Below are positions 53,269 through 63,175 of a stretch of DNA of 64,000 nt, one piece after another. Made by a program: the position numbers and the translations under genes. Every line of letters begins with the position of its first letter. The first letter of the stretch is position 1. The notes beneath the pieces are model-generated. The model did no database searches. It was given only the letters and a program-made list of their open reading frames with translations, and was not told where the DNA came from. Source of the DNA: JBDTVS01 sp040007095 (lineage in GTDB: Bacteria; Acidobacteriota; Vicinamibacteria; Vicinamibacterales; CAVVIG01); assembly GCA_040007095.1 (NCBI GenBank), contig JBDTVS010000007.1, positions 51,536-115,535 on the forward strand, in the 5' to 3' direction.

Positions 53269-53868
53269 TTACGTATCTGCGGGACCGACCTTGTCGGCGC
53301 TGGCGAGCGAGGGGTCGAAACAGTGGCGGCAGCGCGCTTCGTAAAGACCGCTGGCGCCGACCAGCACGCGGTCGCTGCTGGCCACGAGACGCTGCGTATG
53401 GTTCGCGGGGTCGCCGCAGACGACACAAATGGCGAGCGTCTTGGTGATGTACTCCGCGATGGCGAGCAGTTGTGGCATCGGCTCGAACGGACGGCCGAGG
53501 TAGTCCTGGTCGAGGCCGGCCACAATCACGCGCTTGCCCCGGTCGGCCAGAGTATTACAGGCCGCCGGCAGATTCGCATCGAAGAACTGTCCCTCGTCGA
53601 TGCCCACCACCTCGGTGTCGTCGTCCACCGCGCGGACGAGATCGTCCGAGTTCGCCACCTTCTGCGACGCCATCCGCATGTCGCTATGCGACACGATGTG
53701 ATCCTGGCTGAACCGGTGGTCGAGAATCGGCTTGAAGATTTGTACTTTCTGCCGCGCAATCTGGACGCGCCGCAGCCGGCGAATCAGTTCTTCGCTCTTG
53801 CCGCTGAACATGCTGCCGGTGATCACTTCGAGCCAGCCGCGCTGATGCTCTCGTCGAACCACGTCCAC
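53269..53868 (-). CDS. tdk: Thymidine kinase
   Basis: A type II thymidine kinase, 199 aa: P-loop ITGSMFSGKSEELIRRL, EVVGIDEGQFF with the catalytic Glu, and AGLDQDYLGRPFEPM. Two pairs of cysteines (CVVCGDP and CRHC) form the zinc site, followed by an acidic tail. It salvages thymidine to dTMP. It follows efp after 51 bases. Confidence 0.95.
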   Translation of the reverse strand: MDVVRREHQRGWLEVITGSMFSGKSEELIRRLRRVQIARQKVQIFKPILDHRFSQDHIVSHSDMRMASQKVANSDDLVRAVDDDTEVVGIDEGQFFDANLPAACNTLADRGKRVIVAGLDQDYLGRPFEPMPQLLAIAEYITKTLAICVVCGDPANHTQRLVASSDRVLVGASGLYEARCRHCFDPSLASADKVGPADT

Positions 53869-53919
53869 GGTCGGGGTCTCTCGATTCTGGCGCCGGTGCT
53901 TAGCAGCCCGCCTGGGTCC

Positions 53920-54486
53920 TTAGACGCGCGACTGGTACTCGCCCGTTTCCGTGTTCACGCGGACCTTGTCGCCTTCGTTGACGAACGGCGGCACCTGGAT
54001 GACCAGGCCCGTTTCGAGCGTCGCGGGCTTGACCTGCGCGCTCGCGGTGGCGCGATTGATGCCCGGGACCGTCTCCTTGACGACAAGGTCGACGGTCGAG
54101 GGCAGCTCGATGCCGACCGGCTCGACGTCGTAGAACTCGACGCGGATCGTCATCTCGGCAATGAGGTAGTCCTTCGAATCCCCGAGCGCTTCGGACGAGA
54201 TGTTGATCTGCTCGAACGACGAGGTGTCCATGAAGTAGTAATGGTCGCCGTCGTTGTACAGATACTGCATCTCACGCTCGTCGAGGACCGCACGCTCGAC
54301 GTCTTCCTCGGCGCGAAACTTCTCGTCCATCAGCGTGCCGGTGCGGATGTTGCGCATGCGCGCCTGGATATGCGCGCGTTTGTTGCCCGGCGTCAGATGA
54401 TGGAGATCGAGGATCCGGTACAGCTCGTTGCCAAGCTTGATCAGATTCCCCTTGCGCAGTCGCGTGGCCTGGATGGATGATGCCAT
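53920..54486 (-). CDS. efp: Elongation factor P
   Basis: EF-P rescues ribosomes stalled at proline runs. The three-domain protein (188 aa) has LRKGNLIKLGNELYRILDLHHLTPGNKRAHIQARMRNIRTG. It ends with the OB domain phrases KPATLETGLVIQVPPFVNEGDKVRVNTETGEY. At the loop tip, where E. coli has the modified Lys34 (PGKGQ), this protein has PGNKR: Asn at the aligned place and Lys one further on. No epmA, epmB or earP gene is nearby. Divergent from hsp20. Confidence 0.95.
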   Translation of the reverse strand: MASSIQATRLRKGNLIKLGNELYRILDLHHLTPGNKRAHIQARMRNIRTGTLMDEKFRAEEDVERAVLDEREMQYLYNDGDHYYFMDTSSFEQINISSEALGDSKDYLIAEMTIRVEFYDVEPVGIELPSTVDLVVKETVPGINRATASAQVKPATLETGLVIQVPPFVNEGDKVRVNTETGEYQSRV

Positions 54487-54538
54487 TCTTCCCCTGTAGA
54501 ACCTTGAAATCGTAGCACATCATGTTACGATTCAAATT

Positions 54539-54952
54539 GTGCCGTTTACGCGGTGGGATTCGCTGGGCGATCTGTTAGCGCTCCATGAACAGATCGGACA
54601 GCTCGTCGGCGCAGACGCGCCCGGTTGGACGCCACCGGTCGACCTCTACGAGACCGCGCACGAGTTCGTACTGACCGCCGAGCTTCCCGGCCTGGTCCGC
54701 AGCGAGATCGACATTCACGCCGAAGATTTCCGCATCGCCATCCGCGGCGCGCGCGGTGCCGCCTCGGGCGGCGATTTGCCGTGCGAGCAGTACCATCGGG
54801 TCGAGCGCGGCCACGGCCGTTTTTCGCGCGCATTTTCGCTGCCCGCATCGATTGCGGTCGACCGCGTCTCCGCGGAGCTCAAGGACGGAATTCTCACGGT
54901 GACGATGCCGAAAGCCGGAAATCAAGCGTCCATTCGCATCGACGTGACCTAG
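54539..54952 (+). CDS. Small heat-shock protein (Hsp20/alpha-crystallin)
   Basis: A 137-aa chaperone of the alpha-crystallin type: VDLYETAHEFVLTAELPGL opens the domain and AELKDGILTVTMPKA closes it (the conserved A-x-x-x-n-G-V-L motif). GTG start at 54539. Its stop codon borders an R1 element directly, and the HtrA protease gene begins just after it, so chaperone and protease may share stress control. Confidence 0.9.
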   Translation: MPFTRWDSLGDLLALHEQIGQLVGADAPGWTPPVDLYETAHEFVLTAELPGLVRSEIDIHAEDFRIAIRGARGAASGGDLPCEQYHRVERGHGRFSRAFSLPASIAVDRVSAELKDGILTVTMPKAGNQASIRIDVT

Positions 54953-55111
54953 TGTCCAGTCTCAGAAGTTCGTTGTCATTTTCCGGGCGGGGCATCCCGC
55001 CTCGCGGCGTTGCTGGTCGCTTACATATTCCCGATATGCGCACTCCTCGCGCCTTGCGATCCGGGCGCCGCGCCCGGAAAATTCGCCAACGAACCTCTGA
55101 GACTGGACACT
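54951..55111. repeat. R1 structured intergenic element, copy C (inverted)
   Basis: Arms AGTGTCCAGTCTCAGAAGTT... (from 54951) and ...AACCTCTGAGACTGGACACT (to 55111) are complementary over about 38 bases. The core, read on the other strand, is GCGCCCGGATCGCAAGGCGC, as in copy A. The arms do not match those of copy A, yet pair among themselves. A perfect hairpin CATAT-tcccg-ATATG is at 55024-55038. It fills the gap between the hsp20 stop and the protease ATG. Confidence 0.75.
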
Positions 55112-55115
55112 GGAC

Positions 55116-56306
<1,191 letters not shown>

Positions 56307-56408
56307 ATCCATTTCCTACGACGCAGTGCATCCGCCGATCGGCCAAAATCGGCCACGGTCGCGCAATCCCTCGTTTCTTACGGCACATTTTTTCAGCAAC
56401 TTGCTCTC

Positions 56409-56535
56409 TACGCAGTGTTCGGCTTCAGTCGCTCAGCCAATTCGCTCCGCGCGAAGTATGCGGCTTCAGCTGGACAGCGAATCGGTTCCGTACGTAGTGT
56501 CCGGCTTCAGCCGGACTCCGAGCGGTCCGACTTCA
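56409..56535. repeat. Cluster of three degenerate R4 hairpins
   Basis: CGCAGTGTTCGGCTTCAGTCG, AGTATGCGGCTTCAGCTGGAC and GTAGTGTCCGGCTTCAGCCGGAC follow each other about 45 bases apart. Only the last is a perfect hairpin. They lie between the ends of the convergent HtrA and quinone oxidoreductase genes. Confidence 0.55.
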
Positions 56536-56587
56536 GGCGAACTGGGACTGACCGCTGGATGTGACAGGCCCTTACCCCGTGGCAGGT

Positions 56588-57565
56588 TCAGACCACGAGC
56601 ACCAGCTTGCCGATATGCTGGCTCGACTCCATCACGCGATGCGCGGCACTCGCGTCCTGCAGCGGAAAGGTCTGGAAAATGACCGGCTCGACCGTGCGCG
56701 ACTCGAGCAGCGGCCACACGCGATCGAGAAGCGCGCGCGCAATGGCGCCCTTCTCGGCGACCGGTCGAGGACGCAGCGTCGAACCGGTGACGGTCAACCG
56801 CCGCTGGAGGATCGGCAGCATGTTGATCTGCGCCTTGGCGCCGCCGAGAAGGGCAATCTGCACGAGCCGGCCGTCGACGGCCAGCGCGTCGAGATTGCGC
56901 GACACATATTCGCCACCGACCATATCCAGGATGAGGTCAACCCCACGGCCGCCGGTCGCAGCGCGGACGGCGGCCACGAAGTCAGTGTCGCGATAGTTGA
57001 CGGCGAGTTCCGCGCCCAGTCGTTCACACGCCGCGCACTTTTCGGCCGATCCCGCGGTCGCGAACACTCGAGCGCCAAACGCTCGCGCCAGCTGGATCGC
57101 CGTCGTCCCGATCCCGCTCGAGCCGCCGTGGATCAGCGCCGACTCCCCCGCCACCAGATGACCGCGGTCGAAGACGTTGCTCCACACCGTGAAGAAGGTT
57201 TCGGGGAGCGCCGCCGCGTCGGTCAGGGTCATACCAGCGGGCACGGGCAGGCACTGCGGCGCGGGGGCCACGCACAGCTCGGCGTACCCGCCACCGGCGA
57301 CGAGCGCGCACACCTGATCGCCGATCTGCCAGTCGGACACACCGTCACCGATGGCCTCGATGGTCCCGGCCACTTCAAGCCCGGGAATATCCGAGGCCCC
57401 TGGCGGCGGGGCATACTGCCCGCGACGCTGCATCACATCCGGCCGGTTGACACCGGCGGCCGCGACCCTAATCAGCACGTCGCCGGGCCCAGGCTCCGGC
57501 TGCGGGCGCTCGACAGGAACCAGCACCTCAGGTCCGCCCGGCTCGCGAATCTCGATCGCTATCAT
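56588..57565 (-). CDS. NAD(P)H quinone oxidoreductase, zinc-independent MDR (PIG3-like)
   Basis: A medium-chain reductase of 325 aa. GDVLIRVAAAGVNRPDVMQRRG and DIPGLEVAGTIEAIGDGV begin the catalytic domain. ALIHGGSSGIGTTAIQLARAFGARVFATAGSAEK is the Rossmann fold, and VDLILDMVGG follows. There are no zinc-ligand Cys residues, as in quinone oxidoreductases. GGGAGG lies four bases before the ATG at 57565, which is preferred over that at 57583. Confidence 0.92.
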   Translation of the reverse strand: MIAIEIREPGGPEVLVPVERPQPEPGPGDVLIRVAAAGVNRPDVMQRRGQYAPPPGASDIPGLEVAGTIEAIGDGVSDWQIGDQVCALVAGGGYAELCVAPAPQCLPVPAGMTLTDAAALPETFFTVWSNVFDRGHLVAGESALIHGGSSGIGTTAIQLARAFGARVFATAGSAEKCAACERLGAELAVNYRDTDFVAAVRAATGGRGVDLILDMVGGEYVSRNLDALAVDGRLVQIALLGGAKAQINMLPILQRRLTVTGSTLRPRPVAEKGAIARALLDRVWPLLESRTVEPVIFQTFPLQDASAAHRVMESSQHIGKLVLVV

Positions 57566-57628
57566 GCTGCCTCCCACCATCATCCGATCTGTCTCCGTAT
57601 CCTGGTCTCTTCGCGATCGCCTTCACCG

Positions 57629-57886
57629 CTATTCCACCCAGTCGCGTGCGCGCAAGGCAAGCACCGGATAGAGTCGGCGCAAAGCGTCGACCTTGACCGC
57701 GTAATCGGCCTTCGAGAACTCGTGTCTCACGTATCGGTCGCGCAGCCGGCGAATCTCATACTTGTACAAATCGCGGACGTAGTCGCGAACGAGCTCGGGC
57801 CTGGTCTGATCGGTCGGCTGGACGCCATGTACCCACAGACGGTCCAGCACCTCGGCCCGATACCGGAACGGCGCGCCCTCACGCAA
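57629..57886 (-). CDS. Conserved small protein downstream of threonine synthase
   Basis: Translation from a TTG at 57886 gives LREGAPFRYRAEVLDRLWVHGVQP... and ...YEIRRLRDRYVRHEF, about 85 aa, basic and helical. The TTG lies inside the last codons of thrC, so translation is probably coupled. The longer reading from 58048 would be antisense-like and overlaps thrC. I recall similar short proteins in related genomes but know no function. Confidence 0.6.
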   Translation of the reverse strand: MREGAPFRYRAEVLDRLWVHGVQPTDQTRPELVRDYVRDLYKYEIRRLRDRYVRHEFSKADYAVKVDALRRLYPVLALRARDWVE

Positions 57887-59189
57887 ACAGGAGTTCCTTG
57901 ACCGCGTCGAGCGACGCCTCGATGTGAATGACGTGCTGTGGACGCGCGAGCGCGTCAGCCAGCGCCGCCGGCTTCTCGATCTCCTGTCCGATGATCGCTT
58001 CGACCACTTCGTGAAACTTTGCCGGATGCGCGGTGGCGAGAAAGACACCTGGGGTCTTCTGCAGATCCACGCCGGTCGTCGTCAACCCGAGGTAGCCGAT
58101 CGCACTATGCGGATCGAGCAGATATCCGTGCGCGTCGTAGACGCGCCGGATTGTCGCTTTCACCTGGTCGTCGGTGTGCCGGCTGCCGACGATGTCGGCG
58201 CGCATGGCGTCGAGACCGCCGTACATCCACAACATGCGGTCGAAGTTGCTCGGGTGGCCCACGTCCATCGCGTTGGCAAGCGTCTGTTGCGACGGCCGCG
58301 GCTCGAACCTTCCGGTGGCGAGATAGACGGGCACGACATCGTTGACGTTGGTCGCGGCGATGAATCGGGCGATCGGCAACCCGGCACGCTTGGCCATCAG
58401 CCCGGCCGTCAGGTTGCCGAAATTTCCGCTCGGCGTCGACACCACGACGCCCTCGGGAAACCGGGTCGGTGAGCCGAGCTGGCCGATCGCGTGGAAGTAG
58501 TAGACCATCTGCGGCAGCAGCCGGCCGATGTTGATCGAGTTGGCCGAGGTCACCCGAATCCGCCCGAGGACATCGGGGTCGGCGGAGGCGGCCTTGACCA
58601 GCCGCTGACAGTCGTCGAAATTGCCCGCCACCGCGTAGGCGCGGACATTGGTGTCCGGCTCCGCGTTGAACATGGCCATCTGCGCCTGCTGCTGAGGGCT
58701 GACGCGCCCGTTGGGATAGAGGACGAGGACGCGCGTGTGGGGCACCCGGTAAAACGCGTGCGCGACGGCGCTGCCGGTGTCGCCCGAAGTGGCCACCAGC
58801 ACCGAGGTCGGCGCGCTGCGATCGTGGAGCGCCGAAATGAGCCGGGCCATCACCCGGGCGCCGATGTCCTTGAAGGCGAGCGTCGGCCCGTGAAACAGCT
58901 CGAGGACATGCACGCCCGGCTCGATCTCCTTCAACGGAATCGGGAAGTTCAGGGCTTCGCCGACGATGGATCCGAGCGTCGCTTCGTCGATCTGGTCCGA
59001 CGTGTACGGCCGAAGCACGCGAACGCCGGTCTCAGCGAGCGAGTATGACGGCAGGGCGGCAAGCTCCTGCGCGGTCCAGCGATCGATCGACTCGGGAACA
59101 TACAGGCTGCCGTCGGGCGCCAGTCCGTCGAAGAGCGCCCATTCGAGCGAAGTGGGCGGCGCCTCGCCGCGGGTGGTGACGAACTTCAT
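57879..59189 (-). CDS. thrC: Threonine synthase
   Basis: A PLP enzyme that makes threonine from O-phosphohomoserine. At 436 aa it starts MKFVTTRGEAPPTSLEWALFDGLAPDGSLY and has the lysine motif GPTLAFKDIGARVMARL, VATSGDTGSAVAHAF and STPSGNFGNLTAGLMAKRAGLP. The frame is open to 59357, but the ATG at 59189 fits the family and overlaps the thrB stop (ATGA). So thrB and thrC are translationally linked. Confidence 0.95.
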   Translation of the reverse strand: MKFVTTRGEAPPTSLEWALFDGLAPDGSLYVPESIDRWTAQELAALPSYSLAETGVRVLRPYTSDQIDEATLGSIVGEALNFPIPLKEIEPGVHVLELFHGPTLAFKDIGARVMARLISALHDRSAPTSVLVATSGDTGSAVAHAFYRVPHTRVLVLYPNGRVSPQQQAQMAMFNAEPDTNVRAYAVAGNFDDCQRLVKAASADPDVLGRIRVTSANSINIGRLLPQMVYYFHAIGQLGSPTRFPEGVVVSTPSGNFGNLTAGLMAKRAGLPIARFIAATNVNDVVPVYLATGRFEPRPSQQTLANAMDVGHPSNFDRMLWMYGGLDAMRADIVGSRHTDDQVKATIRRVYDAHGYLLDPHSAIGYLGLTTTGVDLQKTPGVFLATAHPAKFHEVVEAIIGQEIEKPAALADALARPQHVIHIEASLDAVKELLFA

Positions 59190-60124
59190 GCGGACACAAC
59201 GCGCGCCCCGAACGGCGCCACCAGAGAAATGTAGGTTTGCGAGGTCCCGCCGATGTGCTCCCGGACGGCAGCAGTCATGGCCGCTGCGACACGATCGGCG
59301 CTCTCGGCGCCGCGGCAGAGGGCGAACAGCGAGGGTCCCGAGCCGGACAGACTGCAACCGAGCGCGCCGGCTTGTACCGCGGCCTGTTTGATCGACGCAA
59401 AGCCTGGGACGAGCGGCGCGCGGCGAGGCTCGGCGATCCGATCTTCGAGCGACCGCGACATCAGGTCGAAATCACCGCGATGCAGGCTGTCCACGAACGC
59501 GCCAAGGTTGGCCCATTGCTGGATCGCGTCCTTCAAGAGCACGGTGTCGCCAAGCAGCCGGCGCGCCATGGCGGTTTCGATCTCCAGATCGGGGTGCACC
59601 ACCACCGCCATCAGGCCGGCCGGCACCGGTAGGCGCACGATGTCGGGAGGGCTGGCCTGGCGCACCAGCACGAAGCCGCCGCAGAGCGACGGCGCAATAT
59701 TGTCCGCATGCGCCGATCCGGCCCCGAGATGCTCGCCCTCCAGCGCGCAGCCGACCAACGTCTCGATTGACGATTGCAGATTGAACAGCGCGTCGACGGC
59801 CACCACCGCCGCCGCAGCGCTCGCCGCGCTGCCGCCGAGGCCGCTCGCGAGCGGCAGGCCTTTTCGAATAGAGAGCGCGACACCGCGCCGTTCGCCGGCG
59901 CGGTGCAGCAGCGCCTGCGCCGCGATACCCGCGGTGTTGCGGGCCGCTTCCCGCGGCAGCCGCCCGGCGTCGCCGGTGATGTCTTCGATGGTGACGCCTG
60001 ACGCCGTCAGCCGAGCGGTCACTTCGTCGCCAGGGGAGGCGAGCGCAAATCCGAGCACGTCAAAACCGCAGGCGACATTCGAAACGGTCGCCGGCGCGAA
60101 AGCGGTCACTGCATCCATGGGCAC
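59186..60124 (-). CDS. thrB: Homoserine kinase
   Basis: A GHMP kinase: VTAFAPATVSNVACGFDVLGFAL, the ATP loop GLPLASGLGGSAASAAAAVVA and a C-terminal GCSLSGSGPSLFALC. It phosphorylates homoserine for ThrC. It lies between ilvA and thrC; an alternative ATG is at 60118. No hom (homoserine dehydrogenase) gene is in the window. Confidence 0.95.
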   Translation of the reverse strand: MPMDAVTAFAPATVSNVACGFDVLGFALASPGDEVTARLTASGVTIEDITGDAGRLPREAARNTAGIAAQALLHRAGERRGVALSIRKGLPLASGLGGSAASAAAAVVAVDALFNLQSSIETLVGCALEGEHLGAGSAHADNIAPSLCGGFVLVRQASPPDIVRLPVPAGLMAVVVHPDLEIETAMARRLLGDTVLLKDAIQQWANLGAFVDSLHRGDFDLMSRSLEDRIAEPRRAPLVPGFASIKQAAVQAGALGCSLSGSGPSLFALCRGAESADRVAAAMTAAVREHIGGTSQTYISLVAPFGARVVSA

Positions 60125-60135
60125 ACGATCTTACT

Positions 60136-60178
60136 CAAGTCAGAAGATTGACGTGCACTTCAGACTTCAGACTTTCCG
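60136..60178. repeat. R3 repeat between ilvA and thrB
   Basis: AGTCAGAAGATTGACGTGCACTTCAGACTTCAGACTTT is an imperfect palindrome of the AGTCTGAAG type, as at 26141-26196 and 43723-43797. Unlike those, it lies between two genes of the same strand. Confidence 0.5.
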
Positions 60179-60179
60179 T

Positions 60180-61355
60180 TCATCTCAGTCGTTCGACCAG
60201 AAAACCGCTCGCTTCCATGGCCGCGATCAACGTCGAGCAATGCGCTTCGTTCCGGGTGAGAACGGTCAGGTCGACGACCGTGTCGCCGACTTCGAGCGTC
60301 ACCCCTTCGCGCCGGTGCTCGATGGAGACGATGTTCGCGCGTCCGTCCGCGAGGATTTTCAAGAGACGGATCAGCTCGCCCGGTCGATCGGCGAGCCGCG
60401 TGCGCATGCTGAGATAGCGGCCGGCCAGCGTCAAGCCATGGCGGAGCACCGAGATCAGGGTGGTCGGATCGATATTGCCGCCCGAAAGCACCGCGCAGAC
60501 CGAGCCGCTGCCGCCCGCCTTTCCGGCCAGCAGCGCGGCGACGCCGACGGCGCCGGCCCCCTCGACCAGCAGCTTCGAGCGCTCGAGCAACAGCGTGATG
60601 GCCTCGCTGATCTGCTCGTCGTTGACCTCCACGAGATCGTCGAGCGACCGGCGAAGAATCTCCATCGTCAGCTCGCCGGGCTGCTTGACGGCGATCCCGT
60701 CGGCAATCGTATGGCCGTCGCGGCGGACCTGCACGCCGACGAGCCGAACCTTCGGGCACAGCGTCCGCAGCGCGATCGAAATCCCGGCGGCGAGGCCGCC
60801 GCCGCCGACCGGGATGAGCACCGTCTCGACGTCAGGCGCCTGCGCGGCCAGTTCGAGACCGATGGTCCCCTGCCCCGCGATGACGCGAGCGTCCTCGAAG
60901 GCATGGATAAACGTCGCACCGGTCTCCGCGACCCGCCGCAGCGCATCGGCAAGCGCGGCGTCGAACCCGACGCCGCCGAGGACGGCCTCGCCGCCGTAGG
61001 TGAGGGTCGGCTCGACCTTCGCCATCGGGGCGTCCTGCGGCAGGAAGATCGTGGCATGGATACCGAGCTCGCGGGCCGCCCAGGCGACGGCCTGTCCGTG
61101 GTTGCCGGCGCTGGCGGCGATCACTCCGGCCGCACGCTCCTCGGGCGTCAGGGTCGCGAGGGTGTTCATCGCGCCACGAATCTTGAACGCACCGGTGCGC
61201 TGGAGGTTCTCGGCCTTCAGCAGGGTGCGGCGGCCCGTCTCACGCCACAGCGCGTCGGACGTGTAGACAGGCGTGACGCGGACGTGACCGCTGATCCGCG
61301 TGCGTGCGGCTTCCACGTCAGAAAAAGTTGGAGCGGTCCCGGTCGCCAATGCCAA
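60180..61355 (-). CDS. ilvA: Threonine ammonia-lyase with ACT domain
   Basis: A PLP enzyme of 391 aa that deaminates threonine to 2-oxobutanoate. ENLQRTGAFKIRGAMNTLA holds the PLP lysine, AASAGNHGQAVAWAARELG and IPVGGGGLAAGISIAL follow, and a single ACT domain closes the protein (RLADRPGELIRLLKIL). The length and single ACT domain fit the TIGR01127 type rather than the longer biosynthetic IlvA. Together with thrB-thrC it makes and uses threonine in one block. Confidence 0.93.
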   Translation of the reverse strand: MALATGTAPTFSDVEAARTRISGHVRVTPVYTSDALWRETGRRTLLKAENLQRTGAFKIRGAMNTLATLTPEERAAGVIAASAGNHGQAVAWAARELGIHATIFLPQDAPMAKVEPTLTYGGEAVLGGVGFDAALADALRRVAETGATFIHAFEDARVIAGQGTIGLELAAQAPDVETVLIPVGGGGLAAGISIALRTLCPKVRLVGVQVRRDGHTIADGIAVKQPGELTMEILRRSLDDLVEVNDEQISEAITLLLERSKLLVEGAGAVGVAALLAGKAGGSGSVCAVLSGGNIDPTTLISVLRHGLTLAGRYLSMRTRLADRPGELIRLLKILADGRANIVSIEHRREGVTLEVGDTVVDLTVLTRNEAHCSTLIAAMEASGFLVERLR

Positions 61356-61361
61356 GCATTC

Positions 61362-61868
61362 TTACGAGGAGGGACTTTCAGACGGCGTGAGGATCGGCGC
61401 GAGCGCCCCCCAGGTCTGAGGGTCCTGACAGATGAGTGTATTCAGATACAGCGAGACGTCCTCGGCGGGATAGGCCTCCCGAATCGCGGCCACCGCGGGC
61501 GCAAGCTTCGCAGCGTCCGGCTGCACGCTGTCTTCTTGAATCAGGCCGTCCTCGTGGGCCAGGCCCAGGGCGTCGAGAAACGCGGCCATCATCGGCCGCT
61601 GCTCCGCCAGGTGGTAGGCGATCAGCGCGCGGGCGGCAAGGGCCTCAGGCAGGTTGACAATGCTGGCCAGATGCCTGGCCTTGCGTTCGACATCCAGGCC
61701 GATGACGGTCTTGGGACGGAACTTCTTCAACTGAGCGATGAGCATCACCGCTTGAATCTGGTCGTCGGTGGTCTGTTCATCGCTCCAGAACGCCGCCGCG
61801 GCGGCGGTGCGCTGCGTGGCGGTCATCGTTTTCCAAAGACGGGCAGGCGTCAGCGTCGGATCAGGCAT
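61362..61868 (-). CDS. Helical protein of unknown function
   Basis: From an ATG at 61868 (MPDPTLTPARLWKTMTATQRTAAAAAFW) a 168-aa helical, soluble protein is read, with LIAQLKKFRPKTVIGLDVERKARHLASIVNLPEALAARALIAYHL in the middle. No known domain is recognised. It ends six bases before the ilvA start and is probably co-transcribed. Coding is supported by a regular, family-like amino acid pattern. Confidence 0.65.
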   Translation of the reverse strand: MPDPTLTPARLWKTMTATQRTAAAAAFWSDEQTTDDQIQAVMLIAQLKKFRPKTVIGLDVERKARHLASIVNLPEALAARALIAYHLAEQRPMMAAFLDALGLAHEDGLIQEDSVQPDAAKLAPAVAAIREAYPAEDVSLYLNTLICQDPQTWGALAPILTPSESPSS

Positions 61869-62121
61869 TACTGAAAGTCTAGCCCTTTTGGTTTTGCTTG
61901 GTAAAACCGGCCGTCGCACTGCTTGCCGGTGCGGCCCAATGAATGAATCGACTGGACGACAGTGTCGTGCAATCGATGGCCTGATTGAAATCGAGTGTTG
62001 AGGCTGGATGGGGCGCAGAATTCCGGCGGCGGACCTGGGCCTGGCGCTGACCAGGCGGATTGCGAGGCGAACGACCGAAGGTCGCCCGGCCGCCGGCTGA
62101 CTCGCGCGGCGTGGCGCGGCG
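61869..62121. other. Gap with two hairpins
   Basis: GGTTTT-gcttggt-AAAACC at about 61889-61907 and a GCCGTCGCAC...GTGCGGC stem just after it (61911-61935) lie between the response-regulator end and the helical protein start. Either could end transcription of the regulator gene. No gene was found. Confidence 0.4.
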
Positions 62122-62517
62122 TCAGCGCTTCAGTGCTGGAGCGACCGCGGAGAGACGCTGCTGAATCCGCTCGAGCTTCGAGATCGTGGTCTGAACGTTC
62201 GGGGGTTTGACAATGTAGTCGGTAACACGAAGCGCGATGAGACGACGGACCACATCTTCCCGATGCTCGCTGGTCAGCATCACGATCGAGAGGTCGCGCA
62301 GCTTTGGTGAGCTGCGGATCGCCTCCACGACGCTGACCCCATCGAGCTGCGGCATCTCGATATCGAGGATGGCCACGTCGAAGGTGCTACGTCCCAGCAG
62401 GTGGAGCGCATCGACACCGTCCGCACATTCGGCAACAGTCCAGCCCAGCTTCTGCACGACCAGATGCCTGACCAGTAGGCGAGTTCCAGGATCATCGTCA
62501 CATATCAATGCGTGCAC
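62122..62517 (-). CDS. Single-domain response regulator (CheY-like)
   Basis: The receiver domain (131 aa) starts at a GTG at 62517 with AGGAGG eight bases upstream. The frame continues to 62700, but that part overlaps the Hpt gene. Acidic D7-D8, phosphoacceptor D52 (ILDIEMPQLDG), MLTSEH and IVKPP are present. With no output domain it is a diffusible signalling protein, likely paired with the Hpt protein just upstream and the chemoreceptor. Confidence 0.9.
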   Translation of the reverse strand: MHALICDDDPGTRLLVRHLVVQKLGWTVAECADGVDALHLLGRSTFDVAILDIEMPQLDGVSVVEAIRSSPKLRDLSIVMLTSEHREDVVRRLIALRVTDYIVKPPNVQTTISKLERIQQRLSAVAPALKR

Positions 62518-62545
62518 GGCTCGAGCCTCCTGAAGCGACGTGGGA

Positions 62546-62917
62546 TTAAGATGCGCGCTTTTCCTGCTCAAGCGCGCGACTGGTGACGACAAACTCGGCC
62601 GCCAGCCCTTCGGCGTGGACGGCGGCGTGATCGATCGCGTGATCGTGTGCGGCACACTCGATCGCGCTGCAGAGACTCGCCATCCGGGAGGCGCCCACAC
62701 CGAGGGAGGAACCCTTCAAGCGATGCGCGATCTGCCGCACGACTTCGGTCTGGCCCGCGCCGATCGCGGCGGCGAGCGCCGATAGTTGCTTCGGCACGTC
62801 GTCAACATAGAGGGAAATCACTTCGCCGAGGACATCCTCGTCTGGTGTGTTGAGCCCCCGAATGTCGGCGAGTACCGACTGGTCCAGATACGCTGGCGGG
62901 ATGACGACGTCAATCAT
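62546..62917 (-). CDS. Hpt-domain phosphotransfer protein
   Basis: A 123-aa helical protein with the Hpt motif QIAHRLKGSSLGVGA, phosphorylatable H65. It should relay phosphate between a hybrid kinase and a receiver. The start ATG at 62917 (MIDVVIPPAYLD) is preferred over one at 62947. The CheY-like gene follows after 28 bases. Confidence 0.88.
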   Translation of the reverse strand: MIDVVIPPAYLDQSVLADIRGLNTPDEDVLGEVISLYVDDVPKQLSALAAAIGAGQTEVVRQIAHRLKGSSLGVGASRMASLCSAIECAAHDHAIDHAAVHAEGLAAEFVVTSRALEQEKRAS

Positions 62918-63175
62918 GGGTCTCAAGGGCAGCAAAAGAGCGGCCACATGGGATCGGCGTTTTTTCGAGTGATTTCACGGGTCTGACCCGCGTGGCTCCG
63001 GGCGCGCGCGGCACATGTGTCAATTCCGCCCGCTGAGGCTCCTGCGCGGACTGCCAGCCACAGCGAAGCCACGAGCACAGCCCGATGGGGAAGAGCGCCA
63101 TTCTCGATGCGCGGGTCAGCGAGGATCCTGCCGATGGTTTGTGCAGAAATCAGGCGGGAGGGGGTCGTTCTCCAT

